Below, piece after piece: positions 6,368 through 14,916 of a stretch of DNA of 38,454 nt. The DNA is taken from the NCBI GenBank assembly GCA_947375085.1, contig CANCEQ010000006.1:1-38454 (forward strand), read 5' to 3'. Source of the DNA: Flavobacteriales bacterium. GTDB lineage: Bacteria; Bacteroidota; Bacteroidia; Flavobacteriales; Crocinitomicaceae. The notes beneath the pieces were generated by a model that searched no databases, was not told the DNA's origin, and saw only the letters and a list, made by a program, of their open reading frames with translations. Position 1 is the stretch's first letter, and every line of letters starts with the position of its first letter. The translations under genes and the position numbers were made by a program.

Positions 6368-9028
6368 TTGAGACAATTTAAAAATACATATCGATTATTT
6401 TTTCTACTATTTTTTCTTTTTGGGTGCAAATCTACAAAGTTTGTTCCTAAAGATCGATATTTATTAAAAAAGAACACAATTGATATTGTTGGAAGTAATA
6501 TTGAGGAGGAAGAAATTATACCAATTATAAGACAACAACCAAATAGAAAACTATTAGGATTAAAATGGGATTTATTTTTGTATAATCGTTTAGATTCAGT
6601 TAAAATTGCAGATAAGAGAAATAGAAAAAATATTGAGAATCATTTTGAAAATCAAAGACGTAAGTCAAAACAAGATAAAATCAATCTAAAACGAATTCAA
6701 AAAGCACAAAAGAGAGGAGAGACTAATTATGAAGAAAAAATCATCCCCTTGATAGATACATTGGAACAAAGTTTGTTTTTTAAAGAGTGGTTGAAATATA
6801 AAGTAGGTGAGGCTCCTGTTATCTTTGATAGTTTACAATATGAAAAGTCAATTGAACAGTTAAGTGCTTATTTAAAGAAAAAAGGGTATTATCAAAATCA
6901 TTGTTACGGTTCATTAAAATTTAAAAGAAATCGTAAGGTGAAAGCTCATTATTTTATAGAGACTGGAAAAAGATATGTCATTGATTCTGTTTATTCAGAA
7001 ATTGATAACGATCAAGTAAGTAAGAGTTTTGAAAAGTTTGTTTCAAAGTCAAATAATAGTTTAAAAGGACAACCCTTAGATATTGATTATCTAGATGAAT
7101 ATAGAACTAAAATTTCTCGTTTTATGAGAGATGAAGCTATTTATGGATTTAGTCCAAATAGTATTAAATATGTTATTGACTCAAATGATAGAATAACGGT
7201 GAAAATTATAATCAACGATCGTAAAGTCTTCTCAGCTCAAAATAAAGATAGTTTAGAATTAAAGAAATACCAAAAAACGTTCGTAAAAAATGTGTATTTC
7301 CATATTTTAGATACTAATAATTTTAATGGTCATTTTAAGGATACAATTCAAAGATTAGGATTAATTTTAAATGGTAGATTCCTTCCAACTATTGATACAT
7401 TGTGTTATAACTTTATAAAAAATCATCATACTCAAGAAGTTGATTCGTCAAGAATAGCCTATTTTTTGTATAACGGCAAACTTTTTTTAGATCCTAAATT
7501 AATTGAAGTTCAATCATTACTTGAAAAAAACAATGAAATAACTGAAACTTTTACGGAATCTTCTTTTAATAGACTTCAACAGTTAGGATTATTTCAAACT
7601 ATTAAAACTGAAATTATTGAAATTCCTGAATCGAATAATGTAGATGTACATTATTACTTAATGCCTTCTAAAAAGGAAATGTTCAGTTCACAATTCCGTG
7701 TAACAACAACCAACGGTTTTTTCGGATTGTCTTCAGGAGTAAATTATACAAACAAAAATTTATTCAAAGGTGCAGAAAAATTAACATTTGGATTAAATGG
7801 TTCTTTGCAAGCTCAACCTCCTATTATAGACCAACAAATTAACACTTCAGATTTAAAAGCTGTTACAACTAAATTTTATCAATTTGAAATTGGACCAACT
7901 TTAAAGTTAGAGCTTCCTGGATTAGTGTTTTTTCCAAAAGCAAAAGTGAATAAATCAAGATTAGCAAAAACTATTTTTTCTGGAGCATATACATTTCAAA
8001 AAAGGGATTTATATATAAAGGAAAATATTCAATTAAATAGTACTTGGAAGTACGAAATAAGAAACACACAAACAATTCAAATGGGTATACCTGGTTTGTC
8101 TGTAATAAAATTTGTAAGCATCATTAAATCAGATGCATTTGAAGAATTTTTAAAGAAGAAAAACAATCCTTTTCAAACTAATACATTTAGTAATCAATTT
8201 ATTTGGCAGGATTGGAAAGTATCTTTTGAATATAGAGATAAAGACAAGGTTTCTAAAAAAAGGAAGACATCTTTTTATTATTTAGGTTCTTTTGATATTG
8301 CTGGAAACTTAGTGTCTGCATTTCAAAAGTTTCAGGCAAAAGATTCGTTAGGAAGATACAAAGTGGGTGGGTTAGCATATGCTCAATTTTCTAGAGTAGA
8401 TAATACAGTTATCTATACAGTGCCTTTTGGAAAAACTAGAAGTTTGAATATGAGAGCTTTAGTGGGGGCTGGTTTAACATATGGAAATTCAAAAACTTCT
8501 TTACCTTATGATTACAGTTTTTATGCTGGAGGTTCTAACGATGTAAGAGGATGGAAGGCAAGTTCACTTGGACCAGGATCATATAATAGATATTTAGATA
8601 AAAACAGTACTTCAATTCAAGTTGGAGATCTAAGATTAGCTGGATCTATTGAATATAGATATCAATATTCAAAAAAATGGAAAGGGGCAGTATTTATTGA
8701 TGGGGGGAATATTTGGACAATGAAAACCGATGTAAATAGACCTGGAAGTAAATTTTCTGGAAATTGGTTTAAAGAACTAGCAATTTCACCTGGTATAGGT
8801 TTGAGAAGAGATTTTGATTATTTTATTATTCGAGTAGATTTAGGTATTCCAATTCATGATCCTGCTTTACCTAATGGAGAAAGATGGGTTTTTCAGAAAC
8901 ATGTTCAATTTAACGATGCAGTAACTCAATTTATGAAGGATAACCCTTTAATGCCTGATGGAACAATTCGTCAAACCCCGATTCCTTTTACACCAAGATT
9001 TAGTTTTGGTATTGGTTATCCTTTTTAA
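6368..9028 (+). CDS. tamL: Outer-membrane assembly lipoprotein TamL (Omp85/BamA-TamA family)
   Basis: An Omp85-superfamily protein of about 886 residues. I prefer the TTG start at 6368 over the in-frame TTG at 6332, because a promoter -7 box lies at 6343-6350. From 6368 the protein begins with a lipoprotein signal (RQFKNTYR, then LFFLLFFLF, then GC at residues 19-20), fitting the Bacteroidota TamL subgroup, which is TamA with a lipid anchor. POTRA-like repeats fill roughly residues 25-420. The C-terminal part is a 16-strand-type barrel with the hallmark loop-6 motif GGSNDVRGW (about residue 725) and a terminal Phe (GIGYPF). It presumably inserts or folds outer-membrane or surface proteins with a TamB partner, which is not in the window. 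Its TAA shares two bases with the stop of the convergent DUF4249 gene. Confidence 0.85.
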   Translation: MRQFKNTYRLFFLLFFLFGCKSTKFVPKDRYLLKKNTIDIVGSNIEEEEIIPIIRQQPNRKLLGLKWDLFLYNRLDSVKIADKRNRKNIENHFENQRRKSKQDKINLKRIQKAQKRGETNYEEKIIPLIDTLEQSLFFKEWLKYKVGEAPVIFDSLQYEKSIEQLSAYLKKKGYYQNHCYGSLKFKRNRKVKAHYFIETGKRYVIDSVYSEIDNDQVSKSFEKFVSKSNNSLKGQPLDIDYLDEYRTKISRFMRDEAIYGFSPNSIKYVIDSNDRITVKIIINDRKVFSAQNKDSLELKKYQKTFVKNVYFHILDTNNFNGHFKDTIQRLGLILNGRFLPTIDTLCYNFIKNHHTQEVDSSRIAYFLYNGKLFLDPKLIEVQSLLEKNNEITETFTESSFNRLQQLGLFQTIKTEIIEIPESNNVDVHYYLMPSKKEMFSSQFRVTTTNGFFGLSSGVNYTNKNLFKGAEKLTFGLNGSLQAQPPIIDQQINTSDLKAVTTKFYQFEIGPTLKLELPGLVFFPKAKVNKSRLAKTIFSGAYTFQKRDLYIKENIQLNSTWKYEIRNTQTIQMGIPGLSVIKFVSIIKSDAFEEFLKKKNNPFQTNTFSNQFIWQDWKVSFEYRDKDKVSKKRKTSFYYLGSFDIAGNLVSAFQKFQAKDSLGRYKVGGLAYAQFSRVDNTVIYTVPFGKTRSLNMRALVGAGLTYGNSKTSLPYDYSFYAGGSNDVRGWKASSLGPGSYNRYLDKNSTSIQVGDLRLAGSIEYRYQYSKKWKGAVFIDGGNIWTMKTDVNRPGSKFSGNWFKELAISPGIGLRRDFDYFIIRVDLGIPIHDPALPNGERWVFQKHVQFNDAVTQFMKDNPLMPDGTIRQTPIPFTPRFSFGIGYPF

Positions 9029-9864
9029 TATTTCCCTAGATCAAAGTAATTTATATGAGGGAAGTGGGCATTAAAGAAACCATAACCGTTGATAATGTTA
9101 CTAGCATAAGTTATAGGTTCTATATTTAATTGGGTAAAAACACTTCCAGTACCATTCTTTTGATGTAAATAATTGAAATACGTTTCATTAATGTTTGAAA
9201 GTGTTACTACAATACTATCATTGTGTTTCAAGTTGTCTAATTTGTCTTTACTTACATAGGTGTCACCAAATTCTTTATCTGAAATTAAAATTGATTTAAC
9301 TAATGCGTTTGCTCCATTGTTAAAGTAATTGACAATATCTGTTGAGTTAGAATTTTGAAGTTTTTTGTAGACATTTATTAAGTACCAATTATCAATTCCT
9401 TTAATGTCATTGAATGAATAGTTGATAAAAACATTTGTGTCAGTACTATTTTTCTCTACTATTGGAAGGATAGAATTAAAGTCAATTTTAGGTAACATTT
9501 TAGTGAAAGAGTGAACGGTGTCTTTACCACTACAAGCGAAAAGTTCGTAATTTTCGTTTACTTGAAAAGCTTTTTCAAAACTTGCATATATACCAGGGTT
9601 TAATTCGTAAAAATTAAATGTTTCACCGTTGAATTTCATTTGAACCGTAGCCCCAGAAATTAACAGTTTTGAAAAGTCTTCTGTCGTATTTCCATCTAAT
9701 ACAGAAAATGATTTTGTAAGGGCAACAATCATAATGTTATTAGGAATTACATGTGTAAAAACTACTAGCTTGGATTCAGCAGCTTTAACATTAATATCTA
9801 TATTCTTTGGTCTACAAGCTGTTAGTAGAATTAAAGAGCTAAAGAAATAAAAAATATATCTCAT
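9025..9864 (-). CDS. DUF4249-family lipoprotein, partner of TonB receptor
   Basis: A 279-residue protein with a lipoprotein signal peptide (IFYFFSSLILLTAC, lipid Cys at residue 17). The body has a mature N-terminal segment SKLVVFTHVIPNNIMIVALTKS and an Ig-like beta domain with LISGATVQMKFNGETFNFYELNPGIYAS, both typical of the DUF4249 family of Bacteroidota. The function is unknown. The gene follows the TonB-dependent receptor gene after 6 bp on the same strand, the usual arrangement for this family, so it is probably an outer-membrane accessory of that receptor, perhaps comparable to SusD beside SusC; that comparison is an inference. It is convergent with tamL, with overlapping stop codons at 9025-9028. 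Confidence 0.75.
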   Translation of the reverse strand: MRYIFYFFSSLILLTACRPKNIDINVKAAESKLVVFTHVIPNNIMIVALTKSFSVLDGNTTEDFSKLLISGATVQMKFNGETFNFYELNPGIYASFEKAFQVNENYELFACSGKDTVHSFTKMLPKIDFNSILPIVEKNSTDTNVFINYSFNDIKGIDNWYLINVYKKLQNSNSTDIVNYFNNGANALVKSILISDKEFGDTYVSKDKLDNLKHNDSIVVTLSNINETYFNYLHQKNGTGSVFTQLNIEPITYASNIINGYGFFNAHFPHINYFDLGKY

Positions 9865-9870
9865 ACTATA

Positions 9871-12168
9871 TTAAAATTTAAAATTATACCCTATTGTAGG
9901 GAGGAAGCCAAATAAACCTGGTTGAGTATATTTATATGAACCATCAGGATTTTGAACAACTTGAATTTGAAATGGTGCAGCTCGATTATAGACATTGTAG
10001 ACACCTAAATGCCATTCGGAAGAATATTTTTTCTTCTCTTTTATTTTAGATTTAATAATAAAATTGATGTCAAGACGGTGAGCTGATGACATTCTGTAAG
10101 AATTTCTTTCAGCAAAAATGGGAACTATATCTACTCCTGTCAAACCCGCATTTGGTTGAAAGTATTGTCCGATTATTGGTGTGAAGCGAGTTCCTGAACA
10201 CATTTCAAAAATAGCTGAAAAAGAGAGTCTAGGATTAATTGTATAAATACTGACAAAAGTAAAGTAGTGTCTTCTATCATATTTTGCCCAGAATGGATTT
10301 CCGTTATTTAATTCATCGAATCTACGTTTTGTCCAAGAAAGTGTATAACCTAACCAACCTGTAATTTTTCCTTCTTCTTTTTTAAATAAAAATTCTGTAC
10401 CAGAACTCCAACCTTTTCCTTGAATTAATAATTCTTCAAATTTATCATTCAATATTAATTGACTTCCTTCTCTATATTCTGTTAAGTTTTGCATATACTT
10501 ATAATAACCTTCAATAACAATAAATGATTTTAATTTAGGCAAGTTTATATTATAAGCTAATGCGATTTGGTCAGCTATTTGAGGTTTAATGTTTTTAGAG
10601 ATTGGATACCATAAATCAGTCGGAAGAGCCATTGTACTACTCGAAACGCGGTGCATAAATTGATACATTCTTGAAATAGAAAATTTCAATGCTTGTTTTT
10701 CATTGACTTGGTATGCAAGGTTAAAGCGTGGACTAACTCCAAAATAGTTTTTAGATGATACAAAACTTGTTGGTAACGACAGTCCGCCATCTAATTTCCA
10801 GCGATCATTTATAGTGTGTTTGATATCAATATAAGCATTTGATTCAACTGTAGAAAGTAGAGTTCCTCTTTTGTTTTTTAAATATTCTGTAATTATGCCT
10901 GAAGTGCTGATTGCATTCGGTCTAAATCGATGATTAGTGACTTGTATACCATAATTTAATTTTGTATTCGAATTTTTGAAATATTGAAAATCATATTTGA
11001 AACCGATATCCTCAACTGAGCTTTTAATTAGTATGTTATTTTCGAAAAAATTACCATAAATATCATATTGAAATTGAGTGTGAATTAGTGATAAATTACT
11101 GAATAATTTAGGATTGAAGATGTGGTTCCAACGAGCGGTTTGAGTGAAATTACCTAAAGTAAATCCGAATCCAAATGTGTTAGAAGAATCTGATCCATCT
11201 CCATTTAACTTTAAAACATCATTTCCAAAATAACTACTCAGATACAGTTTGTCTTTTTTAGATACGATCACATTTATTTTTGCATTTAAATCATAAAAGT
11301 AAAAAGGAACATTGTAACCTACTAATTTGAAAACCTTATCAATATATGATCTTCGTCCAGCAATCATAAATGATGCTTTATCTTTCCAAAGTGGGCCTTC
11401 AATTGTTAAACGAGATGAAAGCATTCCAATTCCACCGTTCACTCTAAATTTATTTTTATCTCCGTCAATTGTTCTTATGTCTGTAATTGAAGATAATCTT
11501 CCTGAATAATTTGCAGGAAATCCTCCTTTGTAAATAGTCATATCTTTAATCACATCTGGATTAAAAACAGAGAAAAAACCAAATAAATGTCCTGGATTAT
11601 ATACTGTTGCTTCATCCATTAATATTAAATTTTGATCTCCATCTCCTCCTCGAACAAAAAAGTTTGTTCCACCTTCAACTCCTCTGTTAATTCCAGGCAT
11701 TAATTGAGCTACTTTCAGTACGTCGGTTTCTCCTCCAATTGCAGGAAGCATTTTGATTTCTTTTATATTCAGTCGAACAACAGAAACTTCAGTGTTTTTA
11801 ATAAGTTCTTCGCCTTGAGATTTTTTTGCTTTTACAATAACTTCTTGTAGTTCAGCTTGTGTGCTTTTAATAAATAAATCTTCTTGCGAAGAAATAAGTC
11901 CTGAAATTTCGATTGTAGTGTTAGAATATCCAGTAGATGAAATTAGTAGAGTATATTTTTCATTTTTAGGAATTTGAATAGAAAAATAACCATATTCATT
12001 GGTCGTTATCCCTTTGTTTAATTCTTTTACAAAGACTTTTGAATAAAGTAAAACTTCTTTTGTTTCCTGATCTTTTAAATATCCAGAAATGGTTATGCTT
12101 TCATCTGTTTGAGAAAAACAAAAAATAGAAACTGAAAGGGTAAAGATTAATAGTATTAGTTTATTCAT
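9871..12168 (-). CDS. TonB-dependent outer-membrane receptor with carboxypeptidase-like N-domain
   Basis: A 765-residue receptor. In order: a signal peptide (LILLIFTLSVSIFCFSQ, residues 3-19); a carboxypeptidase-D regulatory-like beta-sandwich domain (about 25-105, ISGYLKDQETKEVLLYSKVFV, NEYGYFSIQIP); a plug domain (about 125-235, VLKVAQLMPGINRGVEGGTNFFVRGGDGDQN, LFGFFSVFNPD); then a long barrel ending in aromatic Phe (GYNFKF). It should import a substrate across the outer membrane using TonB-ExbBD energy. The plug resembles the FecA/CirA-like group rather than SusC, and the partner is DUF4249, not SusD, so the substrate is unknown. Upstream, the uvrD terminator ends about 8 bp before its ATG, so its own promoter must overlap that hairpin or the gene depends on readthrough. 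Confidence 0.88.
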   Translation of the reverse strand: MNKLILLIFTLSVSIFCFSQTDESITISGYLKDQETKEVLLYSKVFVKELNKGITTNEYGYFSIQIPKNEKYTLLISSTGYSNTTIEISGLISSQEDLFIKSTQAELQEVIVKAKKSQGEELIKNTEVSVVRLNIKEIKMLPAIGGETDVLKVAQLMPGINRGVEGGTNFFVRGGDGDQNLILMDEATVYNPGHLFGFFSVFNPDVIKDMTIYKGGFPANYSGRLSSITDIRTIDGDKNKFRVNGGIGMLSSRLTIEGPLWKDKASFMIAGRRSYIDKVFKLVGYNVPFYFYDLNAKINVIVSKKDKLYLSSYFGNDVLKLNGDGSDSSNTFGFGFTLGNFTQTARWNHIFNPKLFSNLSLIHTQFQYDIYGNFFENNILIKSSVEDIGFKYDFQYFKNSNTKLNYGIQVTNHRFRPNAISTSGIITEYLKNKRGTLLSTVESNAYIDIKHTINDRWKLDGGLSLPTSFVSSKNYFGVSPRFNLAYQVNEKQALKFSISRMYQFMHRVSSSTMALPTDLWYPISKNIKPQIADQIALAYNINLPKLKSFIVIEGYYKYMQNLTEYREGSQLILNDKFEELLIQGKGWSSGTEFLFKKEEGKITGWLGYTLSWTKRRFDELNNGNPFWAKYDRRHYFTFVSIYTINPRLSFSAIFEMCSGTRFTPIIGQYFQPNAGLTGVDIVPIFAERNSYRMSSAHRLDINFIIKSKIKEKKKYSSEWHLGVYNVYNRAAPFQIQVVQNPDGSYKYTQPGLFGFLPTIGYNFKF

Positions 12169-12176
12169 TTGTTTAT

Positions 12177-12232
12177 AAAAAAAAATCCCTCAAAAATAAA
12201 ACAATAAATTACATATGGTTTTATCTGAGGGA
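12177..12232 (-). terminator. Intrinsic terminator of uvrD
   Basis: On the minus strand a long hairpin is followed by nine T. Outer arms TCCCTCA (12186-12192) and TGAGGGA (12226-12232) pair perfectly. Inner arms ATAAAAC (12196-12202) and GTTTTAT (12218-12224) extend the stem after a small internal loop. The T-run is 12177-12185. It lies between the uvrD stop (12275) and the receptor start (12168), so it should end uvrD transcripts, but it also sits in what would be the receptor leader. Confidence 0.75.
12191..12198 (-). promoter_or_regulatory. Candidate -7 box of the TonB receptor gene, inside the terminator stem
   Basis: Read on the minus strand, TATTTTTG matches TAnnTTTG and lies within the 3' arm of the uvrD terminator hairpin. 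Transcription would begin near 12184 in the T-run, giving a leader of about 16 nt. No convincing TTG -33 box is seen at the usual distance, so this is tentative. Confidence 0.3.
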
Positions 12233-12274
12233 ATTAACGAAAATTAAAATCGTTTATTGTGTTGTTTTTTTGAA

Positions 12275-14554
12275 TTAGTCTTCTAATACAGTTAGGTTAG
12301 CAAATCTTAGTAATAAAGTTTTAGCACCTTTTCCTGGAAAGAAAATAGTTGCTTTTTTGTCACTTCCTTGTCCTTCAAGCGTAGTGACTTTTCCATTTCC
12401 AAACAATTCATGTTTTACATTGTAACCTACTTTTAAATCTAGACTTAAGGCATCTCCTTTTTTAGCAGTTGAAGCAGAACTAACCGATTTCATTCCTGCT
12501 GGTGCAGCAACACTTTTATTTAAACCACCAACAAATGGTTTGTCAAATGGAGTTGGTCTAGAATTTAATGATCTACCTCCGCGACGTTCAGAAACTTCAA
12601 AATTTAAATATTGTTTATCTATTTCATCAATAAAACGACTTGGTTCTGCGGTAACTAAATTACCCCATATAAATCTTGATGTGGCAAATGAAAGAGTACA
12701 TGATTCTTTCGCTCTCGTAACGGCAACATAGAATAATCGTCTTTCTTCTTCTAATTCTGTTCTAGAATGAAGTGCCATTTGAGAAGGGAATAAATTTTCT
12801 TCTAAACCAACTAAAAAAACGTGTTCGAATTCCAATCCTTTACTAGAGTGAATCGTCATCATCGTCACATGATTTAATTCTTCATCTGCACTTTGATCTG
12901 CATCTGTAAGTAAAGCAACATCTAACATGAATTCAGAAAGCGATTTTACACCATCTTCACCTTGTGATACGGTAAACTCTTTTATACCTGCTAACAAGGC
13001 TTCAATGTTTTGGTAGCGTTCAACTTCTTCAGGACCTTTATCTTTTTCTGAATGTAAATCTTTTAAAATTCCAGATGATTTAGCAATTAATTTCGCTAAT
13101 TCAAATGCATTCATTGTATCTAATTGAGCACCAAAACTTTTAATCATTGTGGTAAACTCATAAATTTTATTTTTTGCTCCTTGATTGATAGCAACTGGAA
13201 AAGCATTGAAATCACAAATAACATCCCAAATAGAAACACCGTGTTGATTTGCAGTGATAATGATGTTTTCAATTGTCGTTTTTCCAATTCCTCTTAAGGG
13301 ATAATTGATAACACGTTTGATAGCTTCTTCATCTCTAGGATTTGTAGTTAATCTGAAATAAGCTAAAATATCTTTTATTTCTTTTCTTTGGTAAAACGAT
13401 AATCCACCATATATTTTATAAGGAATATTCAATTTACGCATCGATTCCTCAAATGCACGCGATTGTTTATTTGTTCTATATAAAATAGCAAAGTCATTGT
13501 ATGATAAACCCTTTGCTTGTTTTAAATCATAAATTCGATTCGTGATGATTTTACCTTCTTCGTTATCTGTTAAACTTCGAATGACATTGATTTTATCTCC
13601 GTCGGCATTATCTGTCCAAACATTTTTTTGAATTTGATCTTGATTTCTACCAATGACACTATTTGCTGCTTCAACAATGTTTTTGGAACTTCTGTAATTC
13701 TGTTCCAATTTAAACATTTTGAAATCGGGATAATCTTTTCTAAAGTTTAAGATATTTTGAATATTTGCTCCACGGAAAGAATAAATACTTTGCGCATCAT
13801 CACCAACTACACAAATATTTTCGTACACCGCAGCTAACTTTTTAACGATGAGGTACTGAGCATAGTTAGTATCTTGGTACTCATCTACCAGGATGTACTT
13901 GTATTTTTGTTGATAATAGGCTAATACATCAGGGAAGTCTCGAAGTAAGACGTTTGTTTGATATAAAAGATCATCAAAATCCATAGCACCTGATTTAAAG
14001 CATCTTGCAGCATAGGTAGCATAGATTCTTGCTAATTCAGGACGTTTAGTTTGTCTATCTTCTTCTAATATTTCAGCATTTTGAGCATAAGCCTCAGGTG
14101 AAATTAAATTATTTTTAGCTGAAGAAATTCTACCCAAAACCATACTAGGCTTATAGATTTTATCATCAAGATTGTAGCCTTTAACAATCTCTTTAATTAA
14201 ACTTTTAGAATCTTGCGTATCATAAATAGTGAAGTTGGTAGGATAACCTAAACGATCAGCATTGTATCTTAATATTCGAGAGAAGACAGAGTGAAAAGTT
14301 CCCATCGTGATATTTTTTGCCTCGCTTGAGCCTACAATTTTACCAATACGCTCTGTCATTTCACGTGCAGCTTTATTGGTAAAGGTTAATGACATTATAT
14401 TAAACGGATCAATCCCTTGTTCTAACATATAAGCAATACGAAAGGTAAGTACTCTAGTTTTTCCAGAGCCAGCACCTGCGATTACCATTGTTGGACCGTA
14501 TATGTTTTCAGCAGCTTCTCGCTGACTAGGATTTAATTCGTCTAAATAACTCAT
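12275..14554 (-). CDS. pcrA: UvrD/PcrA-type superfamily 1 DNA helicase
   Basis: A 759-residue 3'-5' SF1A helicase. It has a Q-motif region LNPSQREAA, Walker A AGAGSGKT (26-33), motif Ia LTFTNKAAREM, Walker B ILVDEYQDTN, motif III VGDDAQSIYSFRGA, motif IV EQNYRSSKNI, motif V TIHSSKGLEFEHVFL and motif VI FYVAVTRAKE. The C-terminal segment KHELFGNGKVTTLEG is the Tudor-like domain that in PcrA/UvrD contacts RNA polymerase. It acts in nucleotide-excision and mismatch repair and in removing blocked complexes; family knowledge cannot fully separate UvrD from PcrA here. Length is normal. It is transcribed away from glnN, from the 362-bp divergent region, and ends at a strong terminator. Confidence 0.93.
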   Translation of the reverse strand: MSYLDELNPSQREAAENIYGPTMVIAGAGSGKTRVLTFRIAYMLEQGIDPFNIMSLTFTNKAAREMTERIGKIVGSSEAKNITMGTFHSVFSRILRYNADRLGYPTNFTIYDTQDSKSLIKEIVKGYNLDDKIYKPSMVLGRISSAKNNLISPEAYAQNAEILEEDRQTKRPELARIYATYAARCFKSGAMDFDDLLYQTNVLLRDFPDVLAYYQQKYKYILVDEYQDTNYAQYLIVKKLAAVYENICVVGDDAQSIYSFRGANIQNILNFRKDYPDFKMFKLEQNYRSSKNIVEAANSVIGRNQDQIQKNVWTDNADGDKINVIRSLTDNEEGKIITNRIYDLKQAKGLSYNDFAILYRTNKQSRAFEESMRKLNIPYKIYGGLSFYQRKEIKDILAYFRLTTNPRDEEAIKRVINYPLRGIGKTTIENIIITANQHGVSIWDVICDFNAFPVAINQGAKNKIYEFTTMIKSFGAQLDTMNAFELAKLIAKSSGILKDLHSEKDKGPEEVERYQNIEALLAGIKEFTVSQGEDGVKSLSEFMLDVALLTDADQSADEELNHVTMMTIHSSKGLEFEHVFLVGLEENLFPSQMALHSRTELEEERRLFYVAVTRAKESCTLSFATSRFIWGNLVTAEPSRFIDEIDKQYLNFEVSERRGGRSLNSRPTPFDKPFVGGLNKSVAAPAGMKSVSSASTAKKGDALSLDLKVGYNVKHELFGNGKVTTLEGQGSDKKATIFFPGKGAKTLLLRFANLTVLED

Positions 14555-14570
14555 TGTACATTTTTTTATT

Positions 14571-14592
14571 GATTCAAGATTTAAAGATTCAA
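14571..14592. repeat. Degenerate heptamer tract GATTCAA-like x3
   Basis: GATTCAA (14571-14577), GATTTAA (14578-14584), one A, then GATTCAA (14586-14592), just upstream of the uvrD start on its template side. It resembles the other heptamer arrays in the window in unit length and junction position but not in sequence. Confidence 0.5.
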
Positions 14593-14662
14593 AATGTTAA
14601 GACTTACTAATAGTATTAATTAGTCATTTTATCCATTATCATTAAATCTCGCAGTCTAGATA

Positions 14663-14670
14663 CAAAGATA
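14663..14670 (-). promoter_or_regulatory. Candidate -7 box for uvrD
   Basis: The minus strand reads TATCTTTG, an exact TAnnTTTG match, about 110 bp upstream of the uvrD start. A TTTTG at 14696-14700 (minus) is a possible -33 element, but with 25 bp between it is further than usual. The predicted leader is about 100 nt and contains the heptamer tract. Confidence 0.28.
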
Positions 14671-14782
14671 TAAAACAAGATTGAACGATTTTTTTCAAAA
14701 GATTCTAGATTTACTCTTTTTACTAACAAGAATATGTAAACATTGCTTAAATGATGATTTTTTAATTTTTACATTAAAAAAT

Positions 14783-14844
14783 AGGGGGTGTGGTACTAAA
14801 ATTTATGTTTTTTTTGATTATAACTTAAATTAATAAGGGGGTGT
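14783..14844. repeat. Pair of 9-bp direct repeats AGGGGGTGT upstream of glnN
   Basis: Perfect copies at 14783-14791 and 14836-14844 start 53 bp apart, close to five turns of B-DNA, and each is preceded by an A/T-rich flank ending AAT or AATA. They lie about 47 to 108 bp upstream of the glnN -7 candidate. The arrangement suits a pair of same-face protein binding sites; the regulator is unknown. Confidence 0.45.
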
Positions 14845-14871
14845 TAATAAAAAAGTAATATAATTTTAATA

Positions 14872-14898
14872 TTTGAATGTTTAAAATTCTTATTTTTG
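14872..14898 (+). promoter_or_regulatory. Candidate promoter of glnN
   Basis: TATTTTTG at 14891-14898 fits the Bacteroidota -7 consensus; TTTG at 14872-14875 may be the -33 box, with a short spacer of 15 bp. Transcription would start near 14905, only about 12 nt before the glnN ATG, and just before an in-frame ATG-TAA pair at 14908-14913. Confidence 0.38.
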
Positions 14899-14916
14899 AC
14901 AAAAAAAATGTAAAAC

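Larger units (their letters stand above)
14555..14916. other. Divergent intergenic region uvrD/glnN (362 bp)
   Basis: This is the only gene-free stretch over 300 bp. Reading left to right it holds a degenerate heptamer tract (14571-14592), a minus-strand -7 candidate for uvrD (14663-14670), two perfect 9-bp direct repeats AGGGGGTGT (14783-14791 and 14836-14844) and a plus-strand -7 candidate for glnN (14891-14898). The G-runs stand out in otherwise A/T-rich DNA. I see no tRNA, hairpin-rich riboswitch or small ORF with coding character in it. Confidence 0.6.
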
